Below, one piece after another: positions 11,822 through 23,797 of a stretch of 64,000 nucleotides of DNA. A model generated the notes under the pieces. The model did no database searches. It saw nothing but the letters and a program-made list of their open reading frames with translations, and had not been told where the DNA came from. How positions within the stretch are numbered: the first letter of the stretch is position 1; the number at the start of each line of letters is the position of its first letter. Source of the stretch: Trichuris trichiura (Eukaryota > Nematoda > Enoplea > Trichinellida > Trichuridae); NCBI GenBank assembly GCA_037903355.1, contig JBAJFE010000062.1, positions 1,054,001 to 1,118,000 of the forward strand. Reading direction: 5' to 3'. The translations under genes were made by a program, and so were the position numbers.

Positions 11822-14800
11822 CTAAAATATTCACACTTTGATTCAGTAGCCAGTTAACTGTCTGCAAAGAACCTTGATTTTCGCAAGTTCTGTTTTAGTG
11901 AGACATAGTCTGTAAGTTTAATTAAGACGCTTGTATTATAAGCTTTTGCTGTTACGGTATTGTCCTGTTATTTCAATCAGGCAGGTTTTCTCTGGAGCTT
12001 TCATGTTAGATTTGTATGTTTTGACCAGTCCGTGCTAATAATATGTTCTTATGACGTGCATCTTAGATGTACCTGGTGCCTTCTGTGCTTCTCCTAATTT
12101 AATATGAGCAAAAGACTGTCATTCATTTGTCTAGTTAGTTTAAATTAAATGATGAATAGCGTATACGTGTAGTGGATTAACGTATGACTCTTTGAGCGAC
12201 CTAAGGGCGGGTGAGGCTATATCAAAAGTAAAAACCTTACTGAAATCTTGGTTATCTCTATTGAATTGTGGATTAAGCTTTGAGATAAGATTTTTTTTCA
12301 GCGAGCTCACCTTTTCCAGCTGCTTAAAGTTATTTCTGATATTTCTCCAGTATACTAAAGCAGCTCTCAATGACGCTCTGTTCATTACACGTTCGAATTT
12401 TGTCCAGTAGTTTTCTTTTCTTTGAATTTCTTTGAGCAGACGATATGCGTTCGTCTTCTTCTTCTGAAAACCAATATTTTTAATATTTTCTCAGAAAGCG
12501 CTTGCCCGGAACGTTTCCGCGTGTTTTTACTGTTGCACAGAAGGAAAATTATTAGTAGCTTCCCACTCTTTTTTGTGGTCAGCTTGAAAGCTATACTTTA
12601 TATTAAAAAAACAGAAATGGGATACGTGAATACTGCTTATTGAGAATCCCTCTTACCGCTATCGTATTGTTCTCCGTGCATTGGTCGTCCATTTTAACTT
12701 GAATTTCTATCACCAACGTTTCTTGCACTTGCCGTTTGCATTCGCTTTCAGTTTCATTAATTCTATCGTACAATTCTTTACGCATATTTTCATCTGTTGC
12801 TGATGGCTTTAAGATACGCTGTAAACAAACAAACGCGTTATGTATCCTCATCGATCAGAGCCTCTAAGACGAGCTTGTTTTCACCTCTCTTCACTATTAC
12901 GTAAGAGAGGCTAGTAAGCGTCAGGCATAAAGTGCACATTTTACATTAGCTTCTTAGCATAAGCCCTACCTGTCGAGTTATTTCGTAAAGCTTCGTTTTG
13001 GTAGGGTATACGATAATCATATGCTTTTCGGCAATGCAAATGCATAACTGACTCACTGTTCTCAAGTACATTCCTAATAATTGGTTGCTGTTTGCACTTT
13101 TTATGTCATGATTTAGTAGTAGAATTCAAGCAGATGGGCTTTACCTCAATCTTTTCCAGCTGCAGTTGTTCCTGAAACAATAACCATAATAGTAAGCTGT
13201 AGGCTTAAACATCTTAATATGCAGGGTAAGAAATTCGCAGGGTTCTTTACGAAAAGCTATCCTCACCAACTCCGCGGAAATGGCTAAATTACTCTGCTAT
13301 GGCTAGCTCACGTGAGTTCGTTTACTTTTCCGTTCAGTTTAAGACTGGCCCTTTCGAGCCTGTTAGTGTTCCGCAAGGCTTGCAGGCTTCGGAAAGGTTA
13401 GAGTTGTTTGATGTCGTTTTAAGGCCTTCAGTTCTCAAGACTCTCAGCCGTATACATTTTGCAGTGTATTTTCTCTAGTATATTGCTGAAGTAATGAACG
13501 CCTTTGCGGAAGCACCTCAGAGCGTATCCTTCCATTTTCTTTTAAAGTTTTTAGTTTCATTTGGCGCGCGTCAACTTTTAAGCGACCTTCAGATAATTGC
13601 GCTTAAGCAGGCTTACGAACAACGTGTTAGCTGGGTAACTAGATAGTTAATATTTTTTCTGATGCTTTTCATAAGCCTCATGCTTGGTAACACTGCTTCT
13701 ACATTTGTTTCAAGAAATGTACGCATTGCCACTGCTGAGATCACTATTTTTTGGCAGACGTAAAAACGCTATCTGCGTACCTGCACCTGTTTACGCAGCG
13801 CTATTGCTATGTAAGCTGATCGTCGCGGGGGGTGAAGTTTTAATGTGGGAATTTTAACCGCGAAGGTATTACCACACCCTAAGAAATTCCTAAGAAAAAC
13901 CAGTAGTGCAAATGAATAGGGGAGGAGAACAGATGGAGAGTTAATGTATGCTTTTCTGATGCTATTGCAATTCTGCATTGGTTGTTTGCTGGTTAATTCC
14001 TCTATGAATAAACTTTCATTTCGATTAATCCTCTCAGGTTTACGTACAGTAGTGTAGTGAACTTGTATTGAGTGTTTCCAATGCTAGACAGCCGTTTGAA
14101 AGACGTACTTTATTAGCAAAGCGCTCCTTTTGAAGAAGCGTTTAACACTGCGATATTTTAAAAACGCTTTATGGGACGCCCTTGTCGTCAACTCGATTTT
14201 CTCGCATTATTTTCTGTGTCTATTTCTAAGAGCCCTATAGACGTTTCGTGCTCTGGGAATTACGCTATTCCAGTAAAACTATTTCAATTGGATGTTCATG
14301 AACACCATAATGCGAATAACTCACTTTCCCTGTGTTGCTGTTTGGATCTTAGATTGCGTTTTCCTTATCCGTATGAATTCAAGCTCTTCAAGCTTCGAGC
14401 TGTTGTACAGTGTGTGGCCACATTTTAGCGAGCGGGCTTGTTATGCGGCCCTGCATTCTCATACTTAAACTGTTACCTTCATTTTTTGAGTCTTTGTTGT
14501 AACGCTTCCAGTGAAAACTAAATGCTGAGCAGAATACAAATGCTGCTTAGCGTATTCCTCAGTTTGAACTTATAATAGCTCATCTATTAGAAATTGAAGC
14601 ATTCTGCAATGAAATACTGTTCGCCGAAAGAGAGACTGTACCATTTAGTGACGCCACTTTAGGTTTTCCATTTTAGAATCTGTGAGATATGCTTACCTTT
14701 ACCATCACTTTAAATTCATTTCTAATTTTCGTCCAGTAGGTTAGAGCACGGCCGACTGTCTTTCCTTTTCTCAGACCATTGAAATTCTTCCAATAATCAC

Positions 14801-17800
14801 CTTTCTTCTTAAGTTCGTTGAATTTATCGTATGAATGCCGCTCCTTCTGTAAATCAGAATTTAATGTTCACCCAGCTCAAACTCTTCTATTAATGTTCTG
14901 CATTAAGTGAAATGTTATATAAGGTGCTCGTTATAAAGTTGGTTTTTTAGTGTTTAATCGATTTACTTTTTTTGCTTTTGTATTGCAATCCTGCTGGTAC
15001 TGATATTCTTCTAGTTAGGGGTGGTTAAGTATGTGGAACGCCTGTTGCCTTATTTTGCTTTCCAATTCAGCGGGCTGTTCTAAAAATTCATCTTTTCCTT
15101 CCTAGCAGCAGTCTGCGTGACGGGCAGTTTGAATTCTTGCGATCAGGTCAGCTTAAACTGCTACTTAGAAATGAAGCTACCATATAGAATAACCTTCTCC
15201 GTTTTCACCTACAACCATGTTAGCGAATCTCTTCCTGTCATAGTTTCATTCAGTCTCTCTTTAAAAGCACATTTGAAGTTTTTCAGGATGTCATTTTGTC
15301 TCTATCTATTTCCGACAATCAGTTAATGCTAGATAATTAATTGCTCATTCAGTAGCTTTCTTACCGCTTTGCATCTATTCACACATTTGTTGTATTTTGC
15401 TCTCATTTTCGTCAAAGTCAGGTTGCCCTTCGCTGGCTTCACCATTAGAGTTTTGCACTCTACTGTAGCGCACATTTCTTCCGTTTTAGTAATCCGTTTT
15501 TTCAGTTCATGACGCAAACGATAATCCACCTCAGAGGGTTTCAAAATACGCTGTAAACAAGTAAACACTCTACGCATATAACGATCATACATTTGGTATT
15601 ATCGTAGTAGTTCCTTCAGTTAGCTCTTGGGAATTATATTCAGAAAGCGAAGGTTACTCTTAAGCTCTATGTCAGCTTTAGGTTGGTTGCATAATTTTTC
15701 ACCGATCAGAAATTCGCTTCGGCAAGAGAAGTTTATTTCTGCAGCGGGAAATCTTGTCTTCGCAAAATATTAACGTTAGGCGATGTTGCGATTAACTAGA
15801 GCAAATGAAGTAATAGAAATTAAAGGTTTGAATCTTTGTTATCAACTGCTTTTGAAATTGGTGTTGCCTGAAAGAATACTGTGAGAAAGCCGCGTAAGCG
15901 ATCTTACCTCAATTCTGTCCAGTTTTTGTTGCTCCTAAAAGAGATGAACATGATGGCAACATTAAAATATCCACTAATTGTAATTAGAAACATGGGATGA
16001 AAAGCGTTATGGTATACTATTCTGAAGAGTTTACAAAGTGCGGAATTTATGAAGTACGTTAATCAAATAGGGTTACTGGAAAGGCACTACCCAGTATTAA
16101 GTTTGCATCCGTATGTTTGTAATAGGTCTGCTCAAGTTAGGAATCTTTGACCTACCTTTCTAACGTGAACGCTTTAGAACTGCACATTGTTCCTTACGGC
16201 GCTTTGGACTCTCAACAAATACATTCGTCTTATTCTTTTTTGATCTGTCTGTTAGTATCAACGTCATTCGCTACTTTCAGTAGCCATATTTTTAAGAATC
16301 ATATCCTGTTTTAGGAAGCTCAAGTGTTAGACTTTTCTGGAGACGGTGTACCATAAATCGTCCAATGGTTTTAAAGCTTCTCAGCGTGCTAGTGAACTCG
16401 TTCTTGTCATCTTTCGCAAATATTCCTGCTGTTTTAGTATCAATAAATTAACGGTCAGGACAAGTGACAATTATGCTGCTCTTCTTGCATTTCTATTTGG
16501 GTTAAGTATGGTGACGCATGATATTCATAAATTGATGTCCGTATTCAGCCGTCTTATAGATATTCCAAAATTTTAATAACTGATCAGTGCTTCTTGCTCA
16601 ATAATTCTCTCTGAACTAGCGCGTTTAAAGAGACTTCCAGCGGTCAGACGTGTTCTTCAAGGTCTTACACCAGTGACGACTCAGGATTCTCTTTGCTCAT
16701 GTGCATGTACGATCTGTAGTATTTTTTTACGATGATTATCGTAGCTAGCCATCCTAATTTAGCAAAAGTAGCTAGCATTAACCCCAATGTGTTTATGTTC
16801 TCGCAGCACAGCGCTAGGCAGTTTAGCACATAATTGTTACGACGTAAATGAGCTCTTCTTAGTTCTCCTATTATCGTTATGTTGACAGCCGACAAAATTG
16901 AACTTGAAACTTCGAATGCAATCCGTTAAGCTTCACTCCCTTTGGTGGTAATCTTAAACAGCAGTTATGCAATACATTTTCTAATGACAGACTTTGTACT
17001 GTTGATGAAATCTTAATATTGCTACTTTGCTTTGTACACTGGCTATTCCTTTTTGAAATGCCAATGCGGCTTCAACGGAATTTCATTGCAGCGTGAGCTT
17101 ACCGCTAGCAGTAGTTGTAACTGGCCTCTGATTTTTGCCCATAAGCTTTCAGCTTCTGCAAGCCCCATTGTTTTCTTCGTTGACCGGAAGCGGCTCCAGC
17201 ATTCACTCTTCAATTCGAGTTCATGAAGCAGATCGAGTGAGCGCTGCTCCTTCTAAAACATCGATCCTTTTTAAGAAGCTGTTGAACGTGGGATGGTCAT
17301 TCAAAGCTGAATAGAAATTCTGTGCTTTAGTCATTAGATCTTTATTTCTTACTGCTTGACCTATCTATTGGTTTTTAGCTCCTGTAGAACTTTTATTCTT
17401 CTATATTTTAACAGGAATTATATTCCTAGCAACTTCTGTGTTTAACTTGTGTAGTGATATTCTCCTTACTTCTCTTACATCCTAGTCTCCACGTTCACAG
17501 AACCCGTTGGTTTCTATCTCCTCATTTGAGCTAGTGGACCAAACGGATGATTTTGCCACTGTATTAACATTGGTGACGAGAACTGTTCGCGAAAGATCTG
17601 TTTGTTTTCAGAAATTCAGTAAACAGAGTTTGTATCAACATTATGAAATTCCAGCAGGCCCTTCCAAGGCGGCATAATTCTAGTCTGTCTCCCGCTTTTT
17701 AAACTTTAAATCGTGTGAAGTAAGCTGCTAATTGAGAAGCCGTCTTACCGCTGTGCATTCCTCCATACAATCATCGTATAGTATCATTAACCTGGTGATC

Positions 17801-18799
17801 CTGTTGTATTGAACACTATTTCCAAGTTTTTCTCTTAAATCTTTGCAAATTCCTTCATTGCACTCTTTTTCCGCATTGTTAATTCGCTGTCGCAGTTCGT
17901 CCCGTCTTACTCGGTCTCCATGGTTTGGTTTCAAGAAACGCTGCAAACAAATAAGCAGACATTTTGCCTAGATTGTCGCATTGAGTGAGCGAGATGCGCA
18001 GATGCCCAACGTTTCCCTGTTCTTAGGCGCTTGAAAGGTGAACATAGGTTTAACGAAAGAACGCAGTGCGTAGGCGCTCATCTATTTATTTTATTTTAAT
18101 TGCACTGCTATGAAGAATTTATCGTTCCGTTGCTATTGTATCGCTTACCTCGCTGGCTTTGCTCACCCGTTTAAATTAAATAACATGTAAGTGCAACTTC
18201 GTAATGTTGATTACAAAACACTGCTGAATCAATTGCTTTTGGTTGACTACCGACGCGAAATCATCTAAACGATATTTTGTTAACGTTACTTACCTCTATT
18301 GTTTTCAGGAGCTCTTCTGTCTGAAAAAACAAGCGTAAAAACGTTGATTAATTTACCACCGTTGATCAGTAAAGCGAAGACATAAAATGATGCTTAAATT
18401 ATGTAAGTATTCCCTTCAGTCATGGCTTTTCCAGTTGCCGTGGTATCTCCAATCAAACTGAAAAAGTGCTAACGAAGGAATGGATAGGCAAATTCTTACA
18501 GAAAGCTATCTATGGTAGGGGAGTCCGTAAGATTGCTGACGATAAAATATGGGCAGTTCCAAAACGTATGAAAATATGTTCTCTACTTCGTCAGCAATTT
18601 CTTCATATGTTCATTGGTACGGAATTTGTGCAGCTTAGCTATAGATACCCTACAACGGGATAGGCCGTGACTGACATCCTATGTAGAGATACCATGTAAT
18701 ACCCAGTGTTCGGCTAACAGCGTAACTAAAGAACGTTACCGTTTGCCCTATAGCAGCGCTTGCCAAGCATACAAACCAAATGACTTGTATCGTTTCCAT
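10514..18799 (-). CDS. Gene 1: secreted four-module repeat protein, 13 exons, 498 aa
   Basis: Exons in transcript order: 18740-18799, 18294-18320, 17749-17940, 17103-17252, 15908-15934, 15365-15550, 14697-14846, 13145-13171, 12657-12818, 12311-12463, 11795-11821, 11517-11708 and 10514-10657. The first encodes a 20-residue signal peptide (METIQVIWF, then VCLASAAIG), so the product should be secreted. The rest is four C-A-B modules. All exons are multiples of three and all introns are phase 0. Its modules correspond one to one with modules 5-8 of genes 2 and 3 by sequence and cysteine pattern. A exons carry ECNEGIC/DCMEEC, MCATVEC/KCVNRC, two single cysteines, and NCTMGEC/KCLKTC. The last B-type exon ends in a TAG stop (SSSE-stop). 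I do not recognise the family and propose no biochemical function. Exon structure is strongly supported by repetition across the three genes; unseen extra exons remain possible. Confidence 0.85.
12311..13171 (-). CDS. Gene 1 module c (equivalent to module 7)
   Basis: C exon 13145-13171 (EQLQLEKIE), A exon 12657-12818 (54 residues, RILKPSATDENMRKEL) and B exon 12311-12463 (51 residues, starting KKKTNAYRLLKEI). The A exon is short and keeps only one cysteine from each helix (ESEC and DQC), as in module 7 of genes 2 and 3. The B exon donor is GTGAGC. Confidence 0.85.
14697..15934 (-). CDS. Gene 1 module b (equivalent to module 6)
   Basis: C exon 15908-15934 (EQQKLDRIE), A exon 15365-15550 (62 residues, RILKPSEVDYRLRHEL..., MCATVEC and KCVNRC) and B exon 14697-14846 (50 residues, starting KERHSYDKFNELKKK, with ALTYWTKI). 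C, A and B all match module 6 of genes 2 and 3 (LDRIE or LDRIK microexon, ETCSTEDC, YDKLEELEKK). Confidence 0.88.
17103..18320 (-). CDS. Gene 1 module a (equivalent to module 5)
   Basis: C exon 18294-18320 (TEELLKTIE), A exon 17749-17940 (64 residues, RFLKPNHGD..., ECNEGIC and DCMEEC) and B exon 17103-17252 (50 residues, starting KEQRSLDLLHELELK and ending LQLLLA). The A exon matches module 5 of genes 2 and 3 through the GICKDLR segment, and the B exon through LQLL near its end. All four cysteines are present. Confidence 0.88.
18740..18799 (-). CDS. Gene 1 exon 1: signal peptide
   Basis: This 60-nt exon runs from ATG at 18799 to a GTAAC donor. It encodes 20 residues with a hydrophobic core (VIWFVCLASAA) and a plausible cleavage site before GQT. 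The start was chosen because the matching exon of gene 2 has the same length, donor and C-terminal GQT, and both have a TATA box 37 nt upstream. Confidence 0.85.
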
Positions 18800-18828
18800 C
18801 GTAAACAAAATTTATGATTGTTCTGGCC

Positions 18829-18836
18829 ATTATATA
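18829..18836 (-). promoter_or_regulatory. Gene 1 TATA box (TATATAAT)
   Basis: TATATAAT on the minus strand lies 37 nt from the A of the gene 1 ATG, within the longer word AGACTATATAAT. Gene 2 has the identical word at the identical distance. Initiation about 30 nt downstream would leave a 5' UTR of only a few bases. Confidence 0.65.
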
Positions 18837-21800
18837 GTCTGGTATCTTTGCTTTAACAGATACCTGCTTTAGCGAATTTTGTAATGAGCCGCATGTTTGC
18901 TCACATTCTGTTCAAGCAATTTTTCCTGCAATAGAGTTCGCTTTTTGTTTGCTAAAGTAATTTAACTATTGCTTGATTTTGCACAAGACGATTTAATGAT
19001 AAATGCTAGGCGTTCACGCATTCGCGTCTTATTCATAGGTTGCTGAACAATTACATAGATTGAGTGGGTTTCAGGTGCGTTCGTTGCACCTTCTTTACTA
19101 TGCCTACGCGCAACTCGCGTTCACAGATACGCTTACGGAGGCTCATTAGAAGATGGTCTGTTCAAACTATGATTGAGTTACTTCGAAGTGCAGGAGGTGC
19201 AGTATAGTTTACTCGTATGTTAGCAAAAGATCAGTTAGAAAAAAGGGTTACAAACAGGACTTTCCAAACGTGGCTGTCCAGTCGTCAGGCTGCGAGGGAA
19301 AACGGACTTCTCGTCGCTCCTAATTACGATCACAAAACTAGCACGACACGCTTCGTGGCAGTAAGTGCTGAAAAGCAGTCTTCAGTTTGGTAAGGCGTTT
19401 TGCGCGAATGTGAACACACAGGAAGGGATAATGTAATGCTACCTAACAGGTCATGCCACGTGATAGGAGGAGCGATAATCTCATTAGTGATGACGCGCCG
19501 TTCAGTTGACTAGAAATGCCGTTATAGTAACGGATTAATGTAGCTTTTGGCGGGACACCAGCCGACGGTGCCTGTTCAAAGAACTTGTGGAATAAAAAGG
19601 GCAAGCGAGAAGCGTGGAACCACCGTTCGCTCTAGCGATGTCGATATGACCGTTTCCCAACGATAAAGCCGCCGCGATGCGGTTCCTTGTGGAACTCACA
19701 GAGTCATAATTCCGTAAGTCCATGTGCCATTGAAAGCTGCAACGTAATAAGGTCCCTTTTGAAAACATCCTACACACGCCTGTGGTGTATTGTCCACCGG
19801 ACTGATCTTTTTACACGTACTTTAAGACCTACGTATCCACGGTTTCTCTGTCTCGCCCGCCCACACATTTTAGCCTTACGCAATTTGCTGTTTGCATAAG
19901 AAGTGAAAGCTTTTTAGCATTTCTGCATGCACGAATCGAACTAGTCATTAAAAATAATCATATTGTTCAGATATTTTGGGTTTCCACAGTTTTTTTATGA
20001 CAAGGACTGCTCTCGTCTGCGGTCAGGCAAGCGTAGCCGACAGTACAGTGCAATTCTGTATTGCTAAATGGTGACAAGCTAGCGGCATCGTATGCTTCCC
20101 TATCGGTGATTCACTGTTTTTCAGGCGCCCATGAAATATTCGGTAAATAGCTGCTCACTGCATTGAGAATTAAGGTTTTTTTAACAGGCGTGTGAAAACG
20201 CGTGATGGTATCACGGAAGGTCGACCCGTGAAATTCGGAAAACAGATGTTTCTCGAAAGGTTCGCAAAATAAATTTGACGGGTCTGATTTCTGAAATATC
20301 ATTATGAAAATAGCCGCACAGTGCTATGAGTTTCATTCATAGAAGCCTCTGAGATAACGTGCGAGAGACTGCGTTACTTGGAAGCATTCGACTTTATCCC
20401 AATGCCAATCGTATTCCCTGGGCTATTGCGCTTTTTGCCATGTAGAGAAACTACGACTTGCCGATCTCAGACGCGCCTGCTTCAAACATCTATTCGCTGC
20501 GAAAAACCCTCGCGCCATCAAGAACAAAAACAAAAAGCATGCACCGTATTCTGGCAGCACGGTTGTAATGCATGAGTCAGGGCACTATTACTCACCGAAT
20601 GATTCCATCAGTATTTCATCCCAGAAATGAAAAATTACTTGCAGGAGTAGAGATTAGCATTCAAGGTTTTATTGGTAGTAGACAACGCTCGACATTCCGC
20701 TATGTACGCGTTCATAAAACTTTCGCTGTTATCCGCGATAACCCCTGGAACGTAACTCCCGCGGATACAGAGGTCGTATTGTATTTCATAGTGAAAACCG
20801 TTGATTTTTCCCATGTTTCTAGTCTGTCGCACTAGATGCTTGCACTGTAAGTGCTTTTCATTGTTGCTTTTTGTTCGGTCTGAGTCCCCAACAGTTCTTG
20901 TAAGCCATTTAAGACAATGGAGACGATGATCATGGATTTTCCATGTAAACTGAAATTAGAACTACTGACGCTGCGCGGAGTCAGCCTGTTGCTCACTACC
21001 TTTCCACGTAAACCTGAAACTCGCCAACTGTTCCTGCAAAGCCATCAATGCGTAAATTAAAGCTTAAGATACCTTAGGCGATCCTGATACTTTTTCTGTG
21101 CTACATTGATTGGTCACAGTCGGTCAGTAGCGGCTCCTGTGCGCCGCAGTAAAGCTGCAACAGTTCAGTAGTGCCTAACGGCGTGCCAGTATGTATCTTT
21201 AGTAAGCAGGTCTTAAGTCGCTACAATCTTGTGTTTACGGAGATGACGCTGCCGCGGATGGGTAACTTCGTTCCAAAGCGTTACGAGATCCTCTTAAAGG
21301 ATGCACGTAATTTTATTCCTTCATACAGAGACTGCTCGTTGCAAATAAGAAATGTTTGTTAAGAAACTAGAGAGTTTAACGAAAAATGAAGGGCTTGAGG
21401 TCCACGCTGTCCCGCCATCACCGCCTGACTAAATGGCTTGGTATTACCAAAAATCAGATAATCATATACAGCAATTTGTATGCACTGCTCTCCTTAAGTC
21501 ACCATCACGGCCAGTGAATTCAGCGCACCTGATGGAGGCAGTTTCTTTATTCTTCGAAATCAAATGCATGAATTACTCTACGTAAACCCTTAGATGACTT
21601 TCAGACAGACTTCTAAGCCTGGTGGTTCATGCCCTATTGAATCGGAACCGTTTGCCCATATGGTCACTTCTCCATCCCAACCACCAAAGCCCTGGGCAAT
21701 AGGTTTTACGGCCAACGTTGAGTCTTTGCATTTTTCCTTGAACGTTCTATTTTTTTCAGGCTAAATGCTTTAGCTCATCAATGTAGAGCACTATTTTCAG

Positions 21801-22737
21801 AAAGCTGCCATTGTTCAGGACTAAATTTAACGCAAAGCAACTTCCACCTCAATTAGTCTCCAGACAAAAGCTCTTAGTCTTTCCACTATGGGTATGCTTA
21901 AACGCAGTCCTGTGGCTGAACCTAAGTCTAAGTTTGTATCTAAACAAGCGCTGTCATCGGAACGTCAGGTGACAGGGTTCTCAGCCGAAAACCTCAAAAT
22001 AGTGGTACAAAACAACCCTGAATGAAGTAGGCTGTTGTTGAATCTCAGTTTGTGTATGAGCAACTACTCACATTCAGGAACGTCCTTCAATCATCATTAT
22101 CCATATTAGTGGCTTACAACCGGCAACGATCCGCGAATAGCTAAGTTGTCTTAAATGAAATTTTGTAAATATTAATGTTCCTTTGGATAGTAAAATAATC
22201 AAGTCGATATTGGTCTTAATTTTAGGTGGAAAAAAAATTCTTCCATTTGTGTCTCTTTATTCTTTGGACACGGTTCGACGAATTACCGTAACCAGCTAAG
22301 GAATTGAGGCTCATATATCTTATCTGACATAGAGTTGTATACACATGAAGCGCTATGTACGCAGTGACATTTTCTGCGTACTTAATGAAAGCAAAATACT
22401 AAGCAGAAGTTGTTTTACTAAATCTTGGTCAAGATACGCAGAAAAGAAGGCGATAAACGAAAAACAGCCACTAAAAGACCTCTTCTTTTCGCTTCCGTTT
22501 GCTTCCATTTTTCATGCTTCAACAGCGGCGTTGGGGTAAGCCTACAGTTCTCCCTGAAACAAATCTTATTTTCATTCTAACTTGTGTGCATCAACTATAC
22601 ATTGTAGCAAAACTGGTTGATAAAGCGTTTAGTGGGCATATTGATTTCAAACTCATTTTTTAAATACGTTTCTCTGAGCAAAAAGGGTTAGCCACCGTGA
22701 GGTTGGTTAAGGCAGCAAACTACCACAGTCATACCGG
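18837..22737. other. Spacer between genes 1 and 2
   Basis: This is the upstream region of gene 1 and the 3' flank of gene 2. Short open frames exist on both strands (for example 20572-20835), but none has splice signals or is conserved as an ORF in the matching spacer at 43.8-47.7 kb. Scattered blocks resemble that spacer, for example an AATAAA-plus-AGGGCAA block near 19590 and 44630. A possible poly(A) signal for gene 2 (minus-strand AATAAA) is at 22256-22261. Confidence 0.5.
22541..22553 (-). pseudogene. Vestigial exon start downstream of the gene 2 stop
   Basis: A TTTCAG acceptor is followed by codons GEL and an immediate TAG. The surrounding DNA is clearly similar to the longer open exon-like segment at 47398-47532 downstream of gene 3. 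I read it as the decayed copy of that segment or as 3' UTR sequence. Confidence 0.3.
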
Positions 22738-23797
22738 CTACTGTTTGATCCACCCTAATTGAAGTTGTTCGTAGTGCGACAATGCAGCCATGATGGATTC
22801 TTGCTCCCTCATCTTTTTCATGCCTTTGCAGGCTTCATTCTTCATGTGCAGTTCGTGCAATTTTCCTTTATCGCCTTCGACTGGCTATAATGAACGAATA
22901 AGCTTCACTGAGGTTATGCGTTTGAAGATGAAAACATTCATGTTGAGATCCAGTTAGGCGTCAGTGTCCCTATAATACACAAGACTGCTGATATTCATAA
23001 CTGTTTCAATAAATGATCAATCACGTTGCTTTTTATAAGTTTATTATGCGTTTTTCATTGACAAATGTTGTGCAGAGTATTCCGTACCGTAAGTTTTAGC
23101 TACGTTTCAGAACGCTGGAATGACATTACAGTTAGAGATATAGTACTGTTAGTACTTTCATTGGCTAATTTTAATAAATGTGAGAGTGACGCCTCAGGAC
23201 TCAGTTTGACTTAAACAATCTTTTTCCTTGAATAGTGCCGCTTTTCACAGAAATGAAAACGCTTGAAGTTAGAAGAAATAAGGTTGAATAATTGTAGTTC
23301 CCAAGGTTGCATTGCTCGCAAAGAGGGAGCTATTTTCTTTCGCTGATGTCATTTGGTGATAAACCAAAGTTCTTGACCGTGCTAATCATTAAATTGCAGT
23401 ATTTGCGCTTTCATGCTTTTCTTGCTTAGCTAAATGCCTATTGTGTAACCTTTCAAGAACTACTAAACCATTGCCTATAGACTTAACTTGCGTACCGTCT
23501 GACATTCTTTCATGCAGTTTGCAAATCGAACAACCGCAATGTCTTGGTATTTAAGCAATTTCGCCTCGAATACTGCTTTCAGAAGATGAGCGCACTGTCC
23601 GGTTTTGCAGTTCGTGTATTGCTCACGAATTCTGGCATCCAGTTTTTGCTTTAACTCCTTTTCTTCCTTTGTCAATGTTAGTGTAGCCTTAATCATACGT
23701 TTGAGTACAATCTAATATTCACACCTTTCCTTCCATTCTGTTAGTTAATTATCATTTCGAATTGACTTACCAGTGCGGCTTCATATCTTTTTTCTTC
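22738..23797 (-). CDS. Gene 2 module 8 (terminal)
   Basis: C exon 23771-23797 (EEKRYEAAL), A exon 23496-23687 (64 residues, ATLTLTKEEKELKQKLD, NCKTGQC and NCMKEC) and terminal B-type exon 22738-22884 (48 residues, starting PVEGDKGKLHELHMKN, ending GWIKQ-stop). The A acceptor is AAG, chosen because the 64 residues then align without gaps to other A exons. The A donor is weak (GTACGC); if it is not used, translation would end a few codons later (VRKLSL-stop). Confidence 0.82.

Noticed and set aside
20572..20835. 87-codon plus-strand frame in the gene 1/2 spacer
   Set aside because: Open on both strands, unsupported by splice sites, and no matching frame in the second spacer.
23688..23711. Longer start for module 8 A exon using an upstream TTAG acceptor
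   Set aside because: It would add 8 codons and break the gap-free 64-residue alignment; gene 3 has a strong TTCAG at the shorter border.
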